From the NCBI GenBank assembly GCA_003615045.1, contig ML014191.1:17136-81135 (forward strand): DNA of 64,000 bases. Direction: 5' to 3'. The notes under the pieces were generated by a model that worked only from the letters and a program-made list of their open reading frames with translations, did not search any database and had not been told where the DNA came from. Of this stretch, positions 45,223-56,128 are shown one piece after another. The translations under genes were made by a program, and so were the position numbers. This stretch comes from Caulochytrium protostelioides. Taxonomy: Eukaryota; Chytridiomycota; Caulochytriomycetes; Caulochytriales; Caulochytriaceae. How positions within the stretch are numbered: the first letter of the stretch is position 1; every line of letters starts with the position of its first letter.

Positions 45223-46836
45223 CGGCCTGCCCCATCGCAAGAGGGGAAGGTCAGCGGCGAGGGCTGATCCCCTGCCGCCCGGTGGTCGTGTTTGCACTCG
45301 CTCCCTTTCTTCATCGGGGCCGTTGGACCGGCGCCGCGCTGCGATAGAAAGAAAAGGGTCCATCACCACACCGCGCAGCACCGCATCGACTGATGAACGG
45401 CGGCCGGGGTTCTGCGCAAATGCGGCGCTCCCGCCGGCCTCGGTGGCCCGAAGCCAAACGGTGCCTGCCTTCCCCATGCACCCCACCCACCGGGCGGCTT
45501 GAAAATCGCATAAAACACACTGAAAAGGCGCGTGCTGACGACCCCAAGGATGCAAGGATACAACGTGCAACGTGGCCAGAAGCCCCTGGGACGGATGGGC
45601 GCTCGCAGCTCCTACGGAGACGCTCATCACATCCTCGGATGTTGTGGTATGATTCTTGGTTGGCGGCCTTGTGGCGGCCGCTCGGTCCCGGAAGATGCAC
45701 AGACCCGGCCTAGCCCCCCGACGACGCGCGGCGAATCCGACACCATCTCACGCTCGCGCCATCTCGGTGGTGCCTGGGTTGGAATGATCATCACACAATT
45801 TATTCGCTCGGTCACGACGCGTCATGCCACGCCAGGCCCCGCCGGGCCAAGCCAGGCCCGGCAGAGCAGTGCGGCACAAGTGCATTCGCCAAACCGTGCA
45901 TTCGAGAGAAGGGACAGGCGGCTCGACCGCCCCCGACCTCCGACGGCGGATCGGTTGTTTGCCACATGCTGTGCCGGCGGCCACGACAAAGCGGGGGTAT
46001 CTCTACGGTAAAGTACGGCAAACACGAGTCGCCTCGCCTCACCTCTCAACCGTCTCCAGAATACAGACGTCGAGCGATGCATGCTTACTAAAGCCGCCTG
46101 CGGGCGATAAAGCCTCAGATGCGTGGTGGTCGGGGCGCGCCTTCGGCCCGTCTTGCTCCGACCGCTACGTGTCCACCCAGCCATCACCGCATCCCTTGGC
46201 AGTCGTCTCGCCGGGGTGGGACGTCTGGAACACGGCAACAGACGCGGTCGTCCGTGACGTGTCCATCATCCTTCATCGGTGACGACAGTGATGACAAGGT
46301 TGACGACCAGCGATATCAGATTCTAATATCAGATCTTGACTTCATTTTTTTTTCAGATTTCAAAATTTTCAATTTTAATCTCTACCCAAGCATCATGTAT
46401 AGTCACTCCGATCAAGCATGACGAATACGGCATGTGATACACTGGCTACTCTGACATGTGCCAGCCGCTGCCGCGCATGACCGACGGATGCATGATCCGG
46501 CTAAGAAGGTCCCAACCTGATTGATCAAATGTCGATGATCATAAAAAGAAGAACCAAATTAAACAAATTAAATCGACGCCGTCAACATGCAACTGCATGA
46601 TAGCCAACGGGGTGATGACGCACAAGCGCCACGTCGGCTGATCACCGATCACTTGGCCTGCCAGAGCGAACATGATGGCGCGCATATGCCGGAGCGAATC
46701 GACGCCAGGAAGGGCCGCTCGACCCCACGAAAGCGCGAACCCCCTCCAAGGTAAGCAGACGTCACGAGAGCATTGGCCCCTGTCTCGCGACGCTCGCCAC
46801 ATCTGCAACAGCCGTGTGCGGACCCCGTGAGGGGCT

Positions 46837-47586
46837 TCACGTTAAGATGACATCGCGCCGCGAGGTAGGGGGTGCTGGTCGACGGTGCCGCACGATCCAC
46901 TGCTGCGCCACCCGGCACCCGCTCCAGACGCTGGCGACGACGAGGGCCCCGGCGCCCGCCAGGCTGAGCGCGACGACGAGGACGGTGCTGGCCACGCCGA
47001 TGAGGGCGCCGTGGACGACCACGCCGGCGCCGCCAAAGAGCGCGAGCACGCCCGCGCCCCATAGACCCACGGTCGCCAGGAACACGGCCACGGGGACGGC
47101 GCCCAGCACGGCAAACACCGACGCATACAGTTGCAGCGCCGGATACTGCGCAAAGAAGGCCGCGACGCCGTCCATACCGTCGCGCAGGGGCCCTGCATAC
47201 GCTGGGGGCAGGCGACAGAGCGCGTCGCGGGCGTGCTGCGCGGCGTCGCGGACCACGACGACCGCCGCCTCGGCGCCGTGGGCAGTCGCGTGCTGCGCGG
47301 CGCCCTTCGCGGCCGACAGCGCCGCCGTCGCCGTGCCGGCCAGCTGGCTCGCCGTGCGCAGCGCCGACAGCGAGACGGTGCGCATGCCGGACGTGTGCAG
47401 GGTGACGGCGGACGACAGAGACGACAAGGATGGCGGCGACGACGACAAGGACGGCGACATCGACAAGGACGTCGTGGGCCATGGCGACGGCGCGGGCGAT
47501 GCAGCCGGCGAGGCGCTGCGTTCGCAGCCATGCGTGGCGGCGGCGGCGGAGCCGCGGCGAGGACCGCGGGAGACGGCGGACGGCAT
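46837..47586 (-). CDS. Promethin/LDAF1 (Ldo)-like hydrophobic protein, putative
   Basis: 249 residues from the ATG at 47586. Residues 1-60 are Ser/Pro-rich. Residues 65-140 form an amphipathic Ala-rich stretch. Residues about 148-222 are almost continuously hydrophobic (YPALQLYASVFAVLGAVPVA, then four helix-length blocks with Gly breaks). The C-terminus is a short Arg-rich tail. A central proline after P-x-L-x(n)-A-x-P-V and paired hairpin-like helices resemble promethin/LDAF1 and yeast Ldo proteins, ER and lipid-droplet partners of seipin. The match is to pattern and hydropathy, not to diagnostic residues, so another small membrane protein is possible. A longer frame on the same strand (46649-47707) is Arg-rich and I consider it a shadow. 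Confidence 0.45.
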   Translation of the reverse strand: MPSAVSRGPRRGSAAAATHGCERSASPAASPAPSPWPTTSLSMSPSLSSSPPSLSSLSSAVTLHTSGMRTVSLSALRTASQLAGTATAALSAAKGAAQHATAHGAEAAVVVVRDAAQHARDALCRLPPAYAGPLRDGMDGVAAFFAQYPALQLYASVFAVLGAVPVAVFLATVGLWGAGVLALFGGAGVVVHGALIGVASTVLVVALSLAGAGALVVASVWSGCRVAQQWIVRHRRPAPPTSRRDVILT

Positions 47587-48385
47587 CCTGTCGGCGTGGC
47601 CCGACGTGGCCGGCTGTGATGAATTCGTCGGGGTGGCAGAGACGCCCGGTCGGCGAGCACGCCCTCGGGTCAGTCAGGGCAGCGAGTGCGGCCGCCAATC
47701 CAGCCAATTCAGCGGTGATCCCGGCGTGCCGCAGCGAAGCCGGCTACAAGCAGTCGGCAGCAGAGATCCGTTTCAAGATGATTGTATATGGAGAGCGATT
47801 CTTTGGCACGTGTCAGAATCGTGGGTTTCGGTCGTGGACCCATGTGTCACGAGCATGGGTTCAGAAGGAGGGGACCACTTCCATGACGATGTAGCCATAA
47901 CGATCCAATCGGCATGGATCCCTCGCCATGCAGAGATGTGCGATTCTTGTGATCATGGAAACGCGGGTGCTCTGGGTCAGTATCAAGCTGCAGTCGAAGG
48001 TCTGTGATCATCCCGGATGGCCTGGTAACCCTTGGCCACCGGACGAGCACCCCTTGACGCTGACGGTCGCCACTTGGTGCTCCGACCGCGGGCGGCCCGC
48101 ACGCGGCCCCTGCTTCTGCAACAGGTAGGCGGCGTCGACGGCGTGGATGGCGCAGCGCGCGCGCGCGCTCACGGCCCATGACGCCCTTTTTTGCCTCTTT
48201 GGGCGGCCGCTGGCACCCGCTACGATCACAGCGGGATCTCGTCATGACGAGTCGGACCCGAACGCCGCACAGGGGTTTATTATGCTGTCAATGCGGATAC
48301 ACTTTGCTCGACAAAGTCTCGTGCCATCGAGACGAATCATGGATCATGGACCACGCCTCAAGGAATGAAATGGCGCCTGGCTTCG
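47587..48385. other. Intergenic, no recognisable gene
   Basis: Between two minus-strand genes. It should contain the promoter of the promethin-like gene and the 3' UTR of the RING gene. No coding sequence is supported. Confidence 0.6.
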
Positions 48386-49477
48386 TCATGGCCCTGCCAT
48401 CCGGTCCGAAGGCGGCGACGGGGGATCGCGATGGATTTCTGGCAGCGACGTGGCGGACGCCGAGGGCGCAGCAGGATAGCGCATGAGCCGGTCATACGTG
48501 GCCACCTCTAGTCCCGAGCGCGCATACGCGTCGAGTTCATGGAGAAAGTGCTCGGCCCGTTGCGCGCCTAGACGGCGGCCGAGCAGCGCCAGCGTCGCGG
48601 GGCGGCGGCCCGGATGCTGCAGCAGCACGGCCATCACCCAAGCCGCCGTCGCGTCAATGCCGTCGCTGCCGAGCAGCGCACGCAAGTCTCGCTCGATCCA
48701 CGGCCGCAGCCCTTCCAGCAGCGCGGCGGTCGTCGGCGTCGGCGTCGCCGGATCTGGCCAGCCTCGCGGGCACGTGGCTCGCCACAGCGGCCCGGTCCGC
48801 AGATAGCCTGCCCGCCGGCCTCGGCGGTAAACGGCAGACCGGCGCAGGAACGCGCGGTCGGGCGATGGCTGCGGTGGTCGCGGCACGGGCGGCAGCGGCA
48901 GTAGCGACCCGGCGGAGAGCGACGGTCGCGGATGCGGATCGGGCGGCGCGCTGATCCGTGCGGCCGGCGTGACCGGTCGCGCCGCCGGGGCCGTCGGAGG
49001 GCGCGGCCGCCAGACCGCATAGTGATGGGCGCGGTGGTCGACGTGATGGAGGCCGTAGGCAAAGGGCTGCTTGCAGAGAGGGCACACGGCGGCCACGCGG
49101 GACCAGCGGTCGATGCAGGCCCAGCAGAACGCATGGTAGCATGGGCTCAGAAACGTGGGATCCTCTGGCGATGCGAGACAGATGGCGCAGGGTCCGTCGA
49201 CGCTGGCATCACTGGCATCGCTAGCATCGCTGGCATCGCGCACGTCGACGCGGTCGCCGAGGTCACTGACCTCCCCGTCGCTGCTGCCCGGACCACCGAC
49301 GGCCAAGTCGGCGAGCCGGCACGCAACGGGCGGATTCCCGCCGCCGTTGCCGCCGTGGCCACCAGCCCGGCCCGCGTGGCCGTCGCCTGCGTCACCGTCC
49401 TCAGAGCGGTTTGCGCGACCACGACCGCCGCTGCTGCCGCCGCCGCTGCTGCCGCTGTGATCGTCAAGGGAGGGCAT
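48386..49477 (-). CDS. Topors-like RING E3 ligase
   Basis: 363 residues. A disordered Gly/Asp-rich N-terminus leads to a complete C3HC4 RING at about 97-140 (CAICLASPEDPTF, CYHAFCWACI, CPLCKQPF). After a Pro-rich linker, residues about 250-345 hold the domain seen behind the RING in Topors: LLEGLRPWIERDLRALLGSDG, then RLGAQRAEHFLHELDAYARSG and LEVATYDRLMRY. This order matches Topors, a nuclear ligase for ubiquitin and SUMO with roles in DNA damage and chromatin. The short fungal form lacks the long Arg/Ser-rich tail of animal Topors. The RING ligands are all present, so E2 binding is expected. The upstream Gly/Ser run is encoded by GCC/GCT repeats at 49430-49460. Confidence 0.8.
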   Translation of the reverse strand: MPSLDDHSGSSGGGSSGGRGRANRSEDGDAGDGHAGRAGGHGGNGGGNPPVACRLADLAVGGPGSSDGEVSDLGDRVDVRDASDASDASDASVDGPCAICLASPEDPTFLSPCYHAFCWACIDRWSRVAAVCPLCKQPFAYGLHHVDHRAHHYAVWRPRPPTAPAARPVTPAARISAPPDPHPRPSLSAGSLLPLPPVPRPPQPSPDRAFLRRSAVYRRGRRAGYLRTGPLWRATCPRGWPDPATPTPTTAALLEGLRPWIERDLRALLGSDGIDATAAWVMAVLLQHPGRRPATLALLGRRLGAQRAEHFLHELDAYARSGLEVATYDRLMRYPAAPSASATSLPEIHRDPPSPPSDRMAGP

Positions 49478-50093
49478 GAGGACAGCAAGAACCTCGTGGC
49501 CGATGCCGGCGTCCTGCGGACAGCGATCAGGTCCGCGGTCCCTTTATGCAGTAGTGGCGAGGCGTTCTTGGCCGCGCCGACGGGTTCATGGGCGATTGGT
49601 CATCGGTGATCGTCGATTGGCGGCCCGCGATAGAGACGTCCATGCACCTCAGTTGCATGGTTGAAGCGCTCATTCCGTGGTAGCGTCGTCTGGCGGTTGT
49701 GGGCGGCTAGCGCCGGGCCTCCGTGGCCCCAAGACAGTGGCGGCAGTCCTCGTGATCAGGCTGGCCCCTGATGGCGGGCCAAGGCCAAGGCCAGGCTAAG
49801 CCACCATCCTGCATCAGCGGCCCCGACCCATTCTTTCGTTCAAAGGCGATTGTCGTGTGATTGTAGCGTGAGCCAGAAACCATCCAAAGGACATCAAGGC
49901 CGCCGAAATTGGGAACCGCGGGCCGCGTCACGGACCGACGTCTGAACCAAAAGTCGCGGACGCCGCGCTCACTTCCCTGAAGCAGAGTATTGACTGGATC
50001 TCTGATATATTATTGCAGACCCTAGAATGAAAAAGTGAGATGGGAGGGGATGGGAGGGGTTGCAGAGTTCGAGTGGACGTGCATGCCTTGGTG
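49478..50093. other. Intergenic, no recognisable gene
   Basis: Promoter side of the Topors-like gene and 3' side of the eIF5B gene. Nothing else is supported. Confidence 0.6.
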
Positions 50094-53000
50094 TTAAGTG
50101 ATGTTGAGGACACGCTTGAGCTTGACGACCAGGGCCCAGTCTTCCTTGCTGAGATCGTTGCGGAAGGTAGTCTTGAGAATATCAATGCTGCCACGCGAGA
50201 TCTGGGAGTAGATCTCGGCGGTTTCCGGGAAATGGCGGCCCACGGCGCGCGGCGTCTCGTAGACGGCGCAGTCCACCTTGATGGCGACCTGCTCGCCACG
50301 CTTGGCCTGCTGGCGGGGCTTGTGGTTGTGCTCGATCCCGGTGCACGTGCCGATGCGCAGCGGCATCTTGGTCTCCGGGTCGATCACGCACAGCGGCGTG
50401 TTGATCTTCAGCAGCCCCTCCATCACCTCGACACCGATCAGGATCGGCGCACGGCGGTTGAAAATGTTGCCTGGCACGATCTTGAGCAGACAAGGGAACA
50501 CGGCGCGGGGAGCTTCATCGCGGCGTTTCTGCTCGTCCAGCTCCTTCATGTACGCCGTGTATGCGTCGAAGAGGTGGTAAATGATCTTGGCCGTGAAGAT
50601 GCGGACACCCACCTCGTTCGCCAGCTGCTCGGCGTCCTTGTCGATCGGCACGTCGAAGGCCAGCAGCTGCGCGTACTCCTTGCGGCGCTCCAGCATGACG
50701 CTGGCGCGGATGATGTCCTTCTTGTGGACAGGGCCGATGTTGATGCCCGAGACGGGGATCTCCATCTGCTTGAGGAAGGTGAGCAGCGCCTCGAGCGAGC
50801 CGAGGGTCGAGGCCTGCACGCACACACCCACCCCGGACGTATCGAGCGAGGACATCAGATCGGCGAGGTCGGCCATAACTTCTTCCTTTATGTCGTCCTC
50901 GTCGTCGTCCTCGCCGATCACCATCAGTCGCGAGCCCGCGACCGCCTTCTCGAGGTCCGGCGCGCTGATCTTGACACCCAGCGCGGCCTTCACCTGCTTG
51001 TGATGGACGTATGCGCTCTTCACACGCAGCTCGCGCAGCGGCTGCGGCGTCAGCAGCGCGCGGATGGTCGTCACGATGGGTTTGCCGTCGAGGCCACACA
51101 CGCAGATGCGGTCGCCCTCGTTGAGGATGCCGTTGCTGAGGATCACGTCGATCGTGGTGCCATGACCCTCGATGACCTTCACCTCGAGGACCGTGCACTC
51201 CAACTCCGACAGATACATCAGCTTCTCCGTCAAACGGCTCTGCGTCAGCTGAACAATCAGGTGCAGCAGGTCCGGAATGCCCTCACCGGAGTGCGCGGAG
51301 GTCGGGACTAGCGAGACGTAACGCGCCGGGTTGGGGTTCTCATCGAACATGATCGCGTTGAGGCCCTGCTCGGCAAAGGCGAGGATGGTCTGCTGCAGAC
51401 GCTCCTTGAACTCGGCCTGCACGCGCGGCTTCTGGTGCGCCAGCGACATGCGGAACGGATGGTCCGCCAGCGGCTCCCAGTCAAAGAGACGATCGATCTT
51501 GTTCAGTGCCACAATGAACGGCGTCTTGCGGCCGCGCAGGATATTGATCGACTCGATGGTCTGCGGTTCGAGACCGTGCATGATGTCGACCACGAGCACG
51601 GCGATGTTGCACAAGGAGCTGCCACGGCTGCGCAGGTTGGTGAAGCTCTCGTGACCCGGCGTGTCAATCACAAGCAGACCAGGCAGCTTGTAGGCATCGG
51701 CCGGGTGGCCCAGCAGATGCGTTTTGCTCTTAATGGCGTCCATCGGGAAGAAGGTTGCACCGATCTGCTGGGTAATCCCGCCGGCTTCGCCCTCCTGCAC
51801 GTTGGTCTGCCGGATCTTGTCCAGCAGCTTTGTATTGTGCGTCACCGTAAAGTCGCCCAGCAGCAAGCGCGAATTGGCGCCCTGTACGGTGAAGCCATAG
51901 TAGCTGTCGTTATGCGACAACAGCTCGATGCTGAAAGACCATGTGTAAGCGTCCTCATCGCCGTTGCTCCACAAGCCGGACCGCGTCTGCTTGTCCTCCG
52001 CCAGGTAAGGATCCAACGCCGAAGCCGTCGGGCCGTGGAGATAGAGGTCACACTCATCCACTTGGCAGCAGAGACCCACCGAGCGACCCAGGCGCGCCAA
52101 CGACTGCAGCAGCGACGCATTGTTGGTGCTGTGGAGACGCCAGTGGTGGAGTTTCTCTGCCGGCGCGACCCGCGAGCCCATGAGGTTGATCACGCCAGCC
52201 AGGAAGGCGCGGCGGTACTCAACGGCACTGCGCATGATCGCCTCGGGAACCTCGGTGATTTTGGCGACCACCGCCACCTGAGCCGCGGCGAGAATGGCGT
52301 GATGGATGATGTCCGCGGTAACGGGCGACGGCGGAATCGCCGCGGCCCAGGTTTGCATGAACGCCGTCGACATCCGGCGGTCAGCATCGAGTTGGGCCGG
52401 GGAAACAATCGCGCTTAAGGCACCGGCCACATGGAGTCCCAGCATCTTCGCCGTCACCGACGCCACGTCCATGACGACTTGGCGGCTGTTGAAGACGCGC
52501 TCCAAGGTTTCCATCCACGGGTCCGCCTCGGCGGGAGATGCCGATTTGTAGCAGACGGTCGGCGGACGGAACATCACCAGCGAATCCGCGAAGCTGTCGT
52601 CCTGATCACAGAACGCCAAGTACTCGTTCACCGTGAAGTGCATCACGCGCCGGGGCAAGGCGGTTAAAAAGGCGATCGCCTCAGCGGAGGTCTCGAACAC
52701 GCGGTCTTTGCATGTCGCATCGAGCCAATGCTCGTGTTGGAGCGTGTATTGTCCGTTCTCTATCTGGACCACCGACGGCTTCTCCTTGGGCATAACCACC
52801 AGAATATGGTCGCCGTTGCAAACAAAAGCGTCTGAGCCTGAACTGGCGTCCGGGGTCACCGTGTACAGGGCGCCCTCGCCACGGATACACGAGCCCGGCG
52901 TCACGACGCGCACCGTCAAGTCGTCGCCCATGAGACGGTCGCCGCCGACGATGTCCTGGACAGGGCGCACCTGGCCGTTCGCCATCAGAATCGGCGTCCC

Positions 53001-55249
53001 GTAACCCCAGCACTTGCCGGTATCGACGTGGCCGAGCACACAGCAGATCGGCGAGCGCAGGTCGTCCTTCGAGCGCGCGGCCATCGCCGCGTCCGCACGC
53101 GCCTTGCGGCGCGCCGCGGCCTCGGCCTTGCGCTGCAGCGCCATGCGTTTCGTGTGCGAGATCTCCTCGTCGGACGACGTCTCCTCGTCCTCATCCGATG
53201 TTTCTTCCTCAGAAGATGTCTCGTCGCTGTCTTCATCCGAGCTTGACGCGTCCGCTTGGCCCGCCGGCTTCGCGGCGGCAGTGGCAGCCTTGGCCGCCGT
53301 CTTGGCCACCGCCTTCGCAGCGGCGGCAGCCGGCTTGGCAGCGGCCTTGGCAGCGGCCTTGACGGCGGCCTTGGCGGTCGCGGCCGCCGAAGGCGCGGGT
53401 TTGGCCTCGCCGGCCTTGGTCACCGGCGCGGCGGTCGCCGCCGCGGGCGCCTCGTCCTCGCTGCTGCTGGCATCCCAGGCGTCCTTCACGTCGTCGTCGG
53501 CGTCCGAAGCGTCCCAGGCGTCCTTAGCATCGGTCGCGGTCTCGGCCGCCGCGGTCTGGCGGGCAATCGCGTCCGGAACCGCGACACTGCGACCCCACGT
53601 CTGCTGCTTGGCCACGGCGCGGGCCGCGGCTTCGATGCGCTCACGCTCGGCCTGGGCCGCCAGCTCGGCTGCCGACGGGCCCGCCGGCTCGGCCGGCGTA
53701 GCGGGCTCGGCCTGGACCGTTGCGGGCTCCGGCGTGGTAGGCGTCGTTGCCGTGGGCGTCGTCGGCTTTTTGGGCTGCGGACGGCCGCCCTTCTTGGCGC
53801 CCTTGGCGCCCTTGACGTTCTTGGCGTTCTTGGCAGGCGCCGGCTTTTCGCCACGGGCACGGGCCTCTTCCTCCGCGAGGATGCGGGCACGAACGTCGGG
53901 AGCCAGGCGCGCGAGCATAGCGTCACGCGCGGCCTTCTGCGCCGGCGTCATGTAGTTGCCGGACTTCTTGAGCTCCTCCTTGCGCAGGCGCTCGGCCTCC
54001 TTCTTGGCCTGGCGCGCCTGCTCGGCGGCTTCCTCTTCAGCCGCCAGACGCGCCTCCTCCTCAGCAATCAAACGCGCTTCTTCCTCCGCCGCGAGACGCG
54101 CCGCCTCCTCGGCCGCGCGCTGGACTTCCATGGCCTTGCGCAGCGCCGCGATGGCCGCCGCCGGTTTGCCCTTGGCTTTGGGCTTGGCTTTCGTCGCAGC
54201 GGCGGCCGTGGCGGTGCTGGCCGGCTCAGCCGGCGAGGCCGGCGTTTCAGGCGAGGCAGCGGCGCCCGCGCTGGGCGTCGTCGGCGTCGTCGGCGTCACA
54301 GCGCCCGAGTTCTTTTTGGCCGCGGCGGCCTTCGCCTCGGCCTTCTGGCGCTCCTTGCGCTCCTTTTCCTTCTCGCGCTTGGACTTGATGCGGGGACTGC
54401 CCTCCTCCGGATCGGCCACCTCGGACACCGCGGCTTTCTTGGCGGACGCCGCGGGCGTCACCGCCGCCTCGGGCTCGGCGACCGTCTCGGCTGCGGCGTT
54501 CATCTCGGCTTCCCAGTCGTCGTCGCGGTTCTTTTTGCCCTTCTTGGCCTTCTTGCCAGCGGCCTTGGGCGCGGGCTTAGGCGCAGGCGCGGCGGGCGCG
54601 GAGGCCTCCTCGTCCTCGTCTTCCGAGGGCAGGTCCATGTCGTCGTTGACAATGAGGGAGCTGAAGCTGATGGGTCCTGTGGGCTTGGCAGGCTTCTGGG
54701 CGGTCTTGGCGGCCTTGCCGACCGACTGGGCGCGCGCGGCATCGGCGGCCTCCTCGGCGGCCTCGGCCTCGAGACGTGCCAGGATCGCGGCGGCATCCTC
54801 CTCCTCGTCGGAGTCAAAGAGCTTCTTCTTGGACTTCTTTTTGTCCTTTTTGGTCGCGCGCTTCTTGGCGGCTTGCGCGATAGTCGACATCAGGCCGCCG
54901 AGATCGTTGCCGTCCTCGTCGACATTGATCTCGTTGCCGGTGGCGTCGGCGGGCGCGAAATCGACCTCGACCTCCGGTTCCGAGCTAAGCGCGTCAGCGA
55001 TGCGACGGAGATATCCATCGAGCCACGAGCCGGGCGTCAATGTACAGAGTGGATGATGTGACAGATATGGCAGCGAGAGGAACAGGAAGCGCACGGTGAA
55101 TCGGCCTGTCGATCTGCTGGCTAGCCGCGGATCGCGTGCCGGGCGCCTGCGGCCGGCGCGTAGGTTGTCGTCACGGCCCGACGGGATGGACGGGGAGGAT
55201 GCGATACTTACTCATAGGCCTGGACGGCCGACTTCTTCTTTTTCGCCAT
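50094..55249 (-). CDS. Translation initiation factor eIF5B with in-frame intein (2 exons)
   Basis: Universal GTPase that joins the large ribosomal subunit at start codons. Exons 55249-55212 and 54984-50094 give 1642 residues, or 1249 after removal of the intein. The short first exon encodes [12 protein letters not shown] plus two bases of an Asp codon. The intron opens GTAAGT and closes GCTTAG, with a CTGAC branch-like site 8 bases upstream. Residues 13-660 are the charged, Ala/Lys/Glu-rich region typical of eukaryotic eIF5B. The G domain begins VLGHVDTGK; there the intein interrupts the P-loop. It resumes [25 protein letters not shown] and continues with DTPGHESF (G3) and NKIDR (G4), then domains II-IV ([16 protein letters not shown]). 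The C-terminus VLNIT is normal. With the intein in place GTP binding is impossible, so splicing must be efficient for the cell to live. The start at 55249 is supported by its KKKK tail and splice phase. Confidence 0.95.
51834..53012 (-). mobile_element. eIF5B intein (393 residues, decayed homing endonuclease)
   Basis: Self-splicing protein element inserted after the P-loop Lys. It starts at Cys ([21 protein letters not shown], block A) and ends with the classic block [13 protein letters not shown]-like sequence [13 protein letters not shown], followed by extein Thr as +1 nucleophile. Cys1, the penultimate His, terminal Asn and Thr+1 are all present. Block B is [11 protein letters not shown], with His but Asn where Thr is usual. 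At 393 residues it is longer than a mini-intein. Between blocks B and [11 protein letters not shown] and [11 protein letters not shown] look like the two LAGLIDADG helices with both catalytic acidic residues lost, so the endonuclease is probably dead. The frame is intact. Inteins at this eIF5B site have been reported in chytrid fungi such as Batrachochytrium, as far as I recall; this should be verified. Confidence 0.95.
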
Positions 55250-56128
55250 CCTGGCGGTCGCAGCGGGGTGAAGGCGCGCGGGCAGGGAGACAGAGGACTC
55301 ACGCACGCAGGCGTGCCCGCAGGAAACGTGGACGCGTTGGGGGTACCGCGGGGTCTCAACACAGAGCGACGAACTGGTGTCGGGCCGAGTCGTAGAGCGC
55401 GCTTAGCTCCGGTCGGTAGAAAGCGGTGCCGACAGGCAGGCCGTGCGATGCGAGCTAGGTCTGTGGGCCCACTTGCGACGGCGAAAGAATCGGAGTCGGA
55501 GTCAGAGTCGTCGCGTCCAGCAGGTCCGAGTCCCAGAGGAGTTCCAAGCCAGGCAGACGGGATACACGAGGTCCAGCAGGCACAGCAGGCACAGCGTAGC
55601 GGGACAGGCATGCGGCACGTGCGAGCCTTCGTCGGAGGCGCTCCTGGCCACGCCATCCGGGCACCCCATCGGCGGCGATGTGCTCGCCCTCGAATCGCCT
55701 ATATAAATAATCAAAAAACGAGACTTTGACATACACAGGGTGCACCTGGCACCGTCGTCCCTTTCCCCGTGGCGCAACGCTGCAGCGGCGTGACGGACGG
55801 CGCTTCCGACGCTTCGCCGGTTCCTCAGCCGCGGCGGCGGCGAGGGACCGCGTTGGCCCGCAGGGTCTTGCCGGCCGGGGGGACTCCGAGCGACGGAGTT
55901 TCGGGTGCGGGGCCGTGCCCCTCGCACAAGCGTACCCTGCAGCGACCGCCAGCGTGGCGCAGCACTGGCGCGGCCTCTGGGCCTTCCATCTTCAATCACA
56001 CGGTCCTGACCCGCTGGCGGCAGCGGCGGCAACAACAACAGCAGCAGCAGCAGCAGCAGCAGCAGTGAGAAAACAATGAGACGCAGGACAGAAGGGCCTC
56101 GTCCAGTATATCACGTCATGGCCACGCG
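55250..56128. other. Intergenic between eIF5B and Mgm101 genes
   Basis: Should contain the eIF5B promoter and the Mgm101 3' UTR. A CAG/CAA run at about 56030-56066 is not in a supported gene. No coding sequence is recognised. Confidence 0.6.

Larger units (their letters stand above)
41939..46836. other. 4.9-kb gene-poor, minisatellite-bearing region
   Basis: Upstream of the ABC transporter gene. Long frames on both strands (for example 43095-43923 minus, 44932-45630 minus) are Arg/Pro/Gly-rich and match no family. Contains several short tandem repeats listed separately. The 46.28-46.60 kb part is distinctly AT-rich. I see no RNA gene. Confidence 0.6.

Noticed and set aside
46649-47707. 352-codon minus-strand frame overlapping the promethin-like gene
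   Set aside because: Arg-rich and featureless. The alternative frame gives a coherent hydrophobic protein.
51834-53012. Treating the eIF5B insertion as a spliceosomal intron
   Set aside because: Its frame is fully open, it starts TGC and ends AAT rather than GT and AG, and the encoded ends are classical intein splice motifs.
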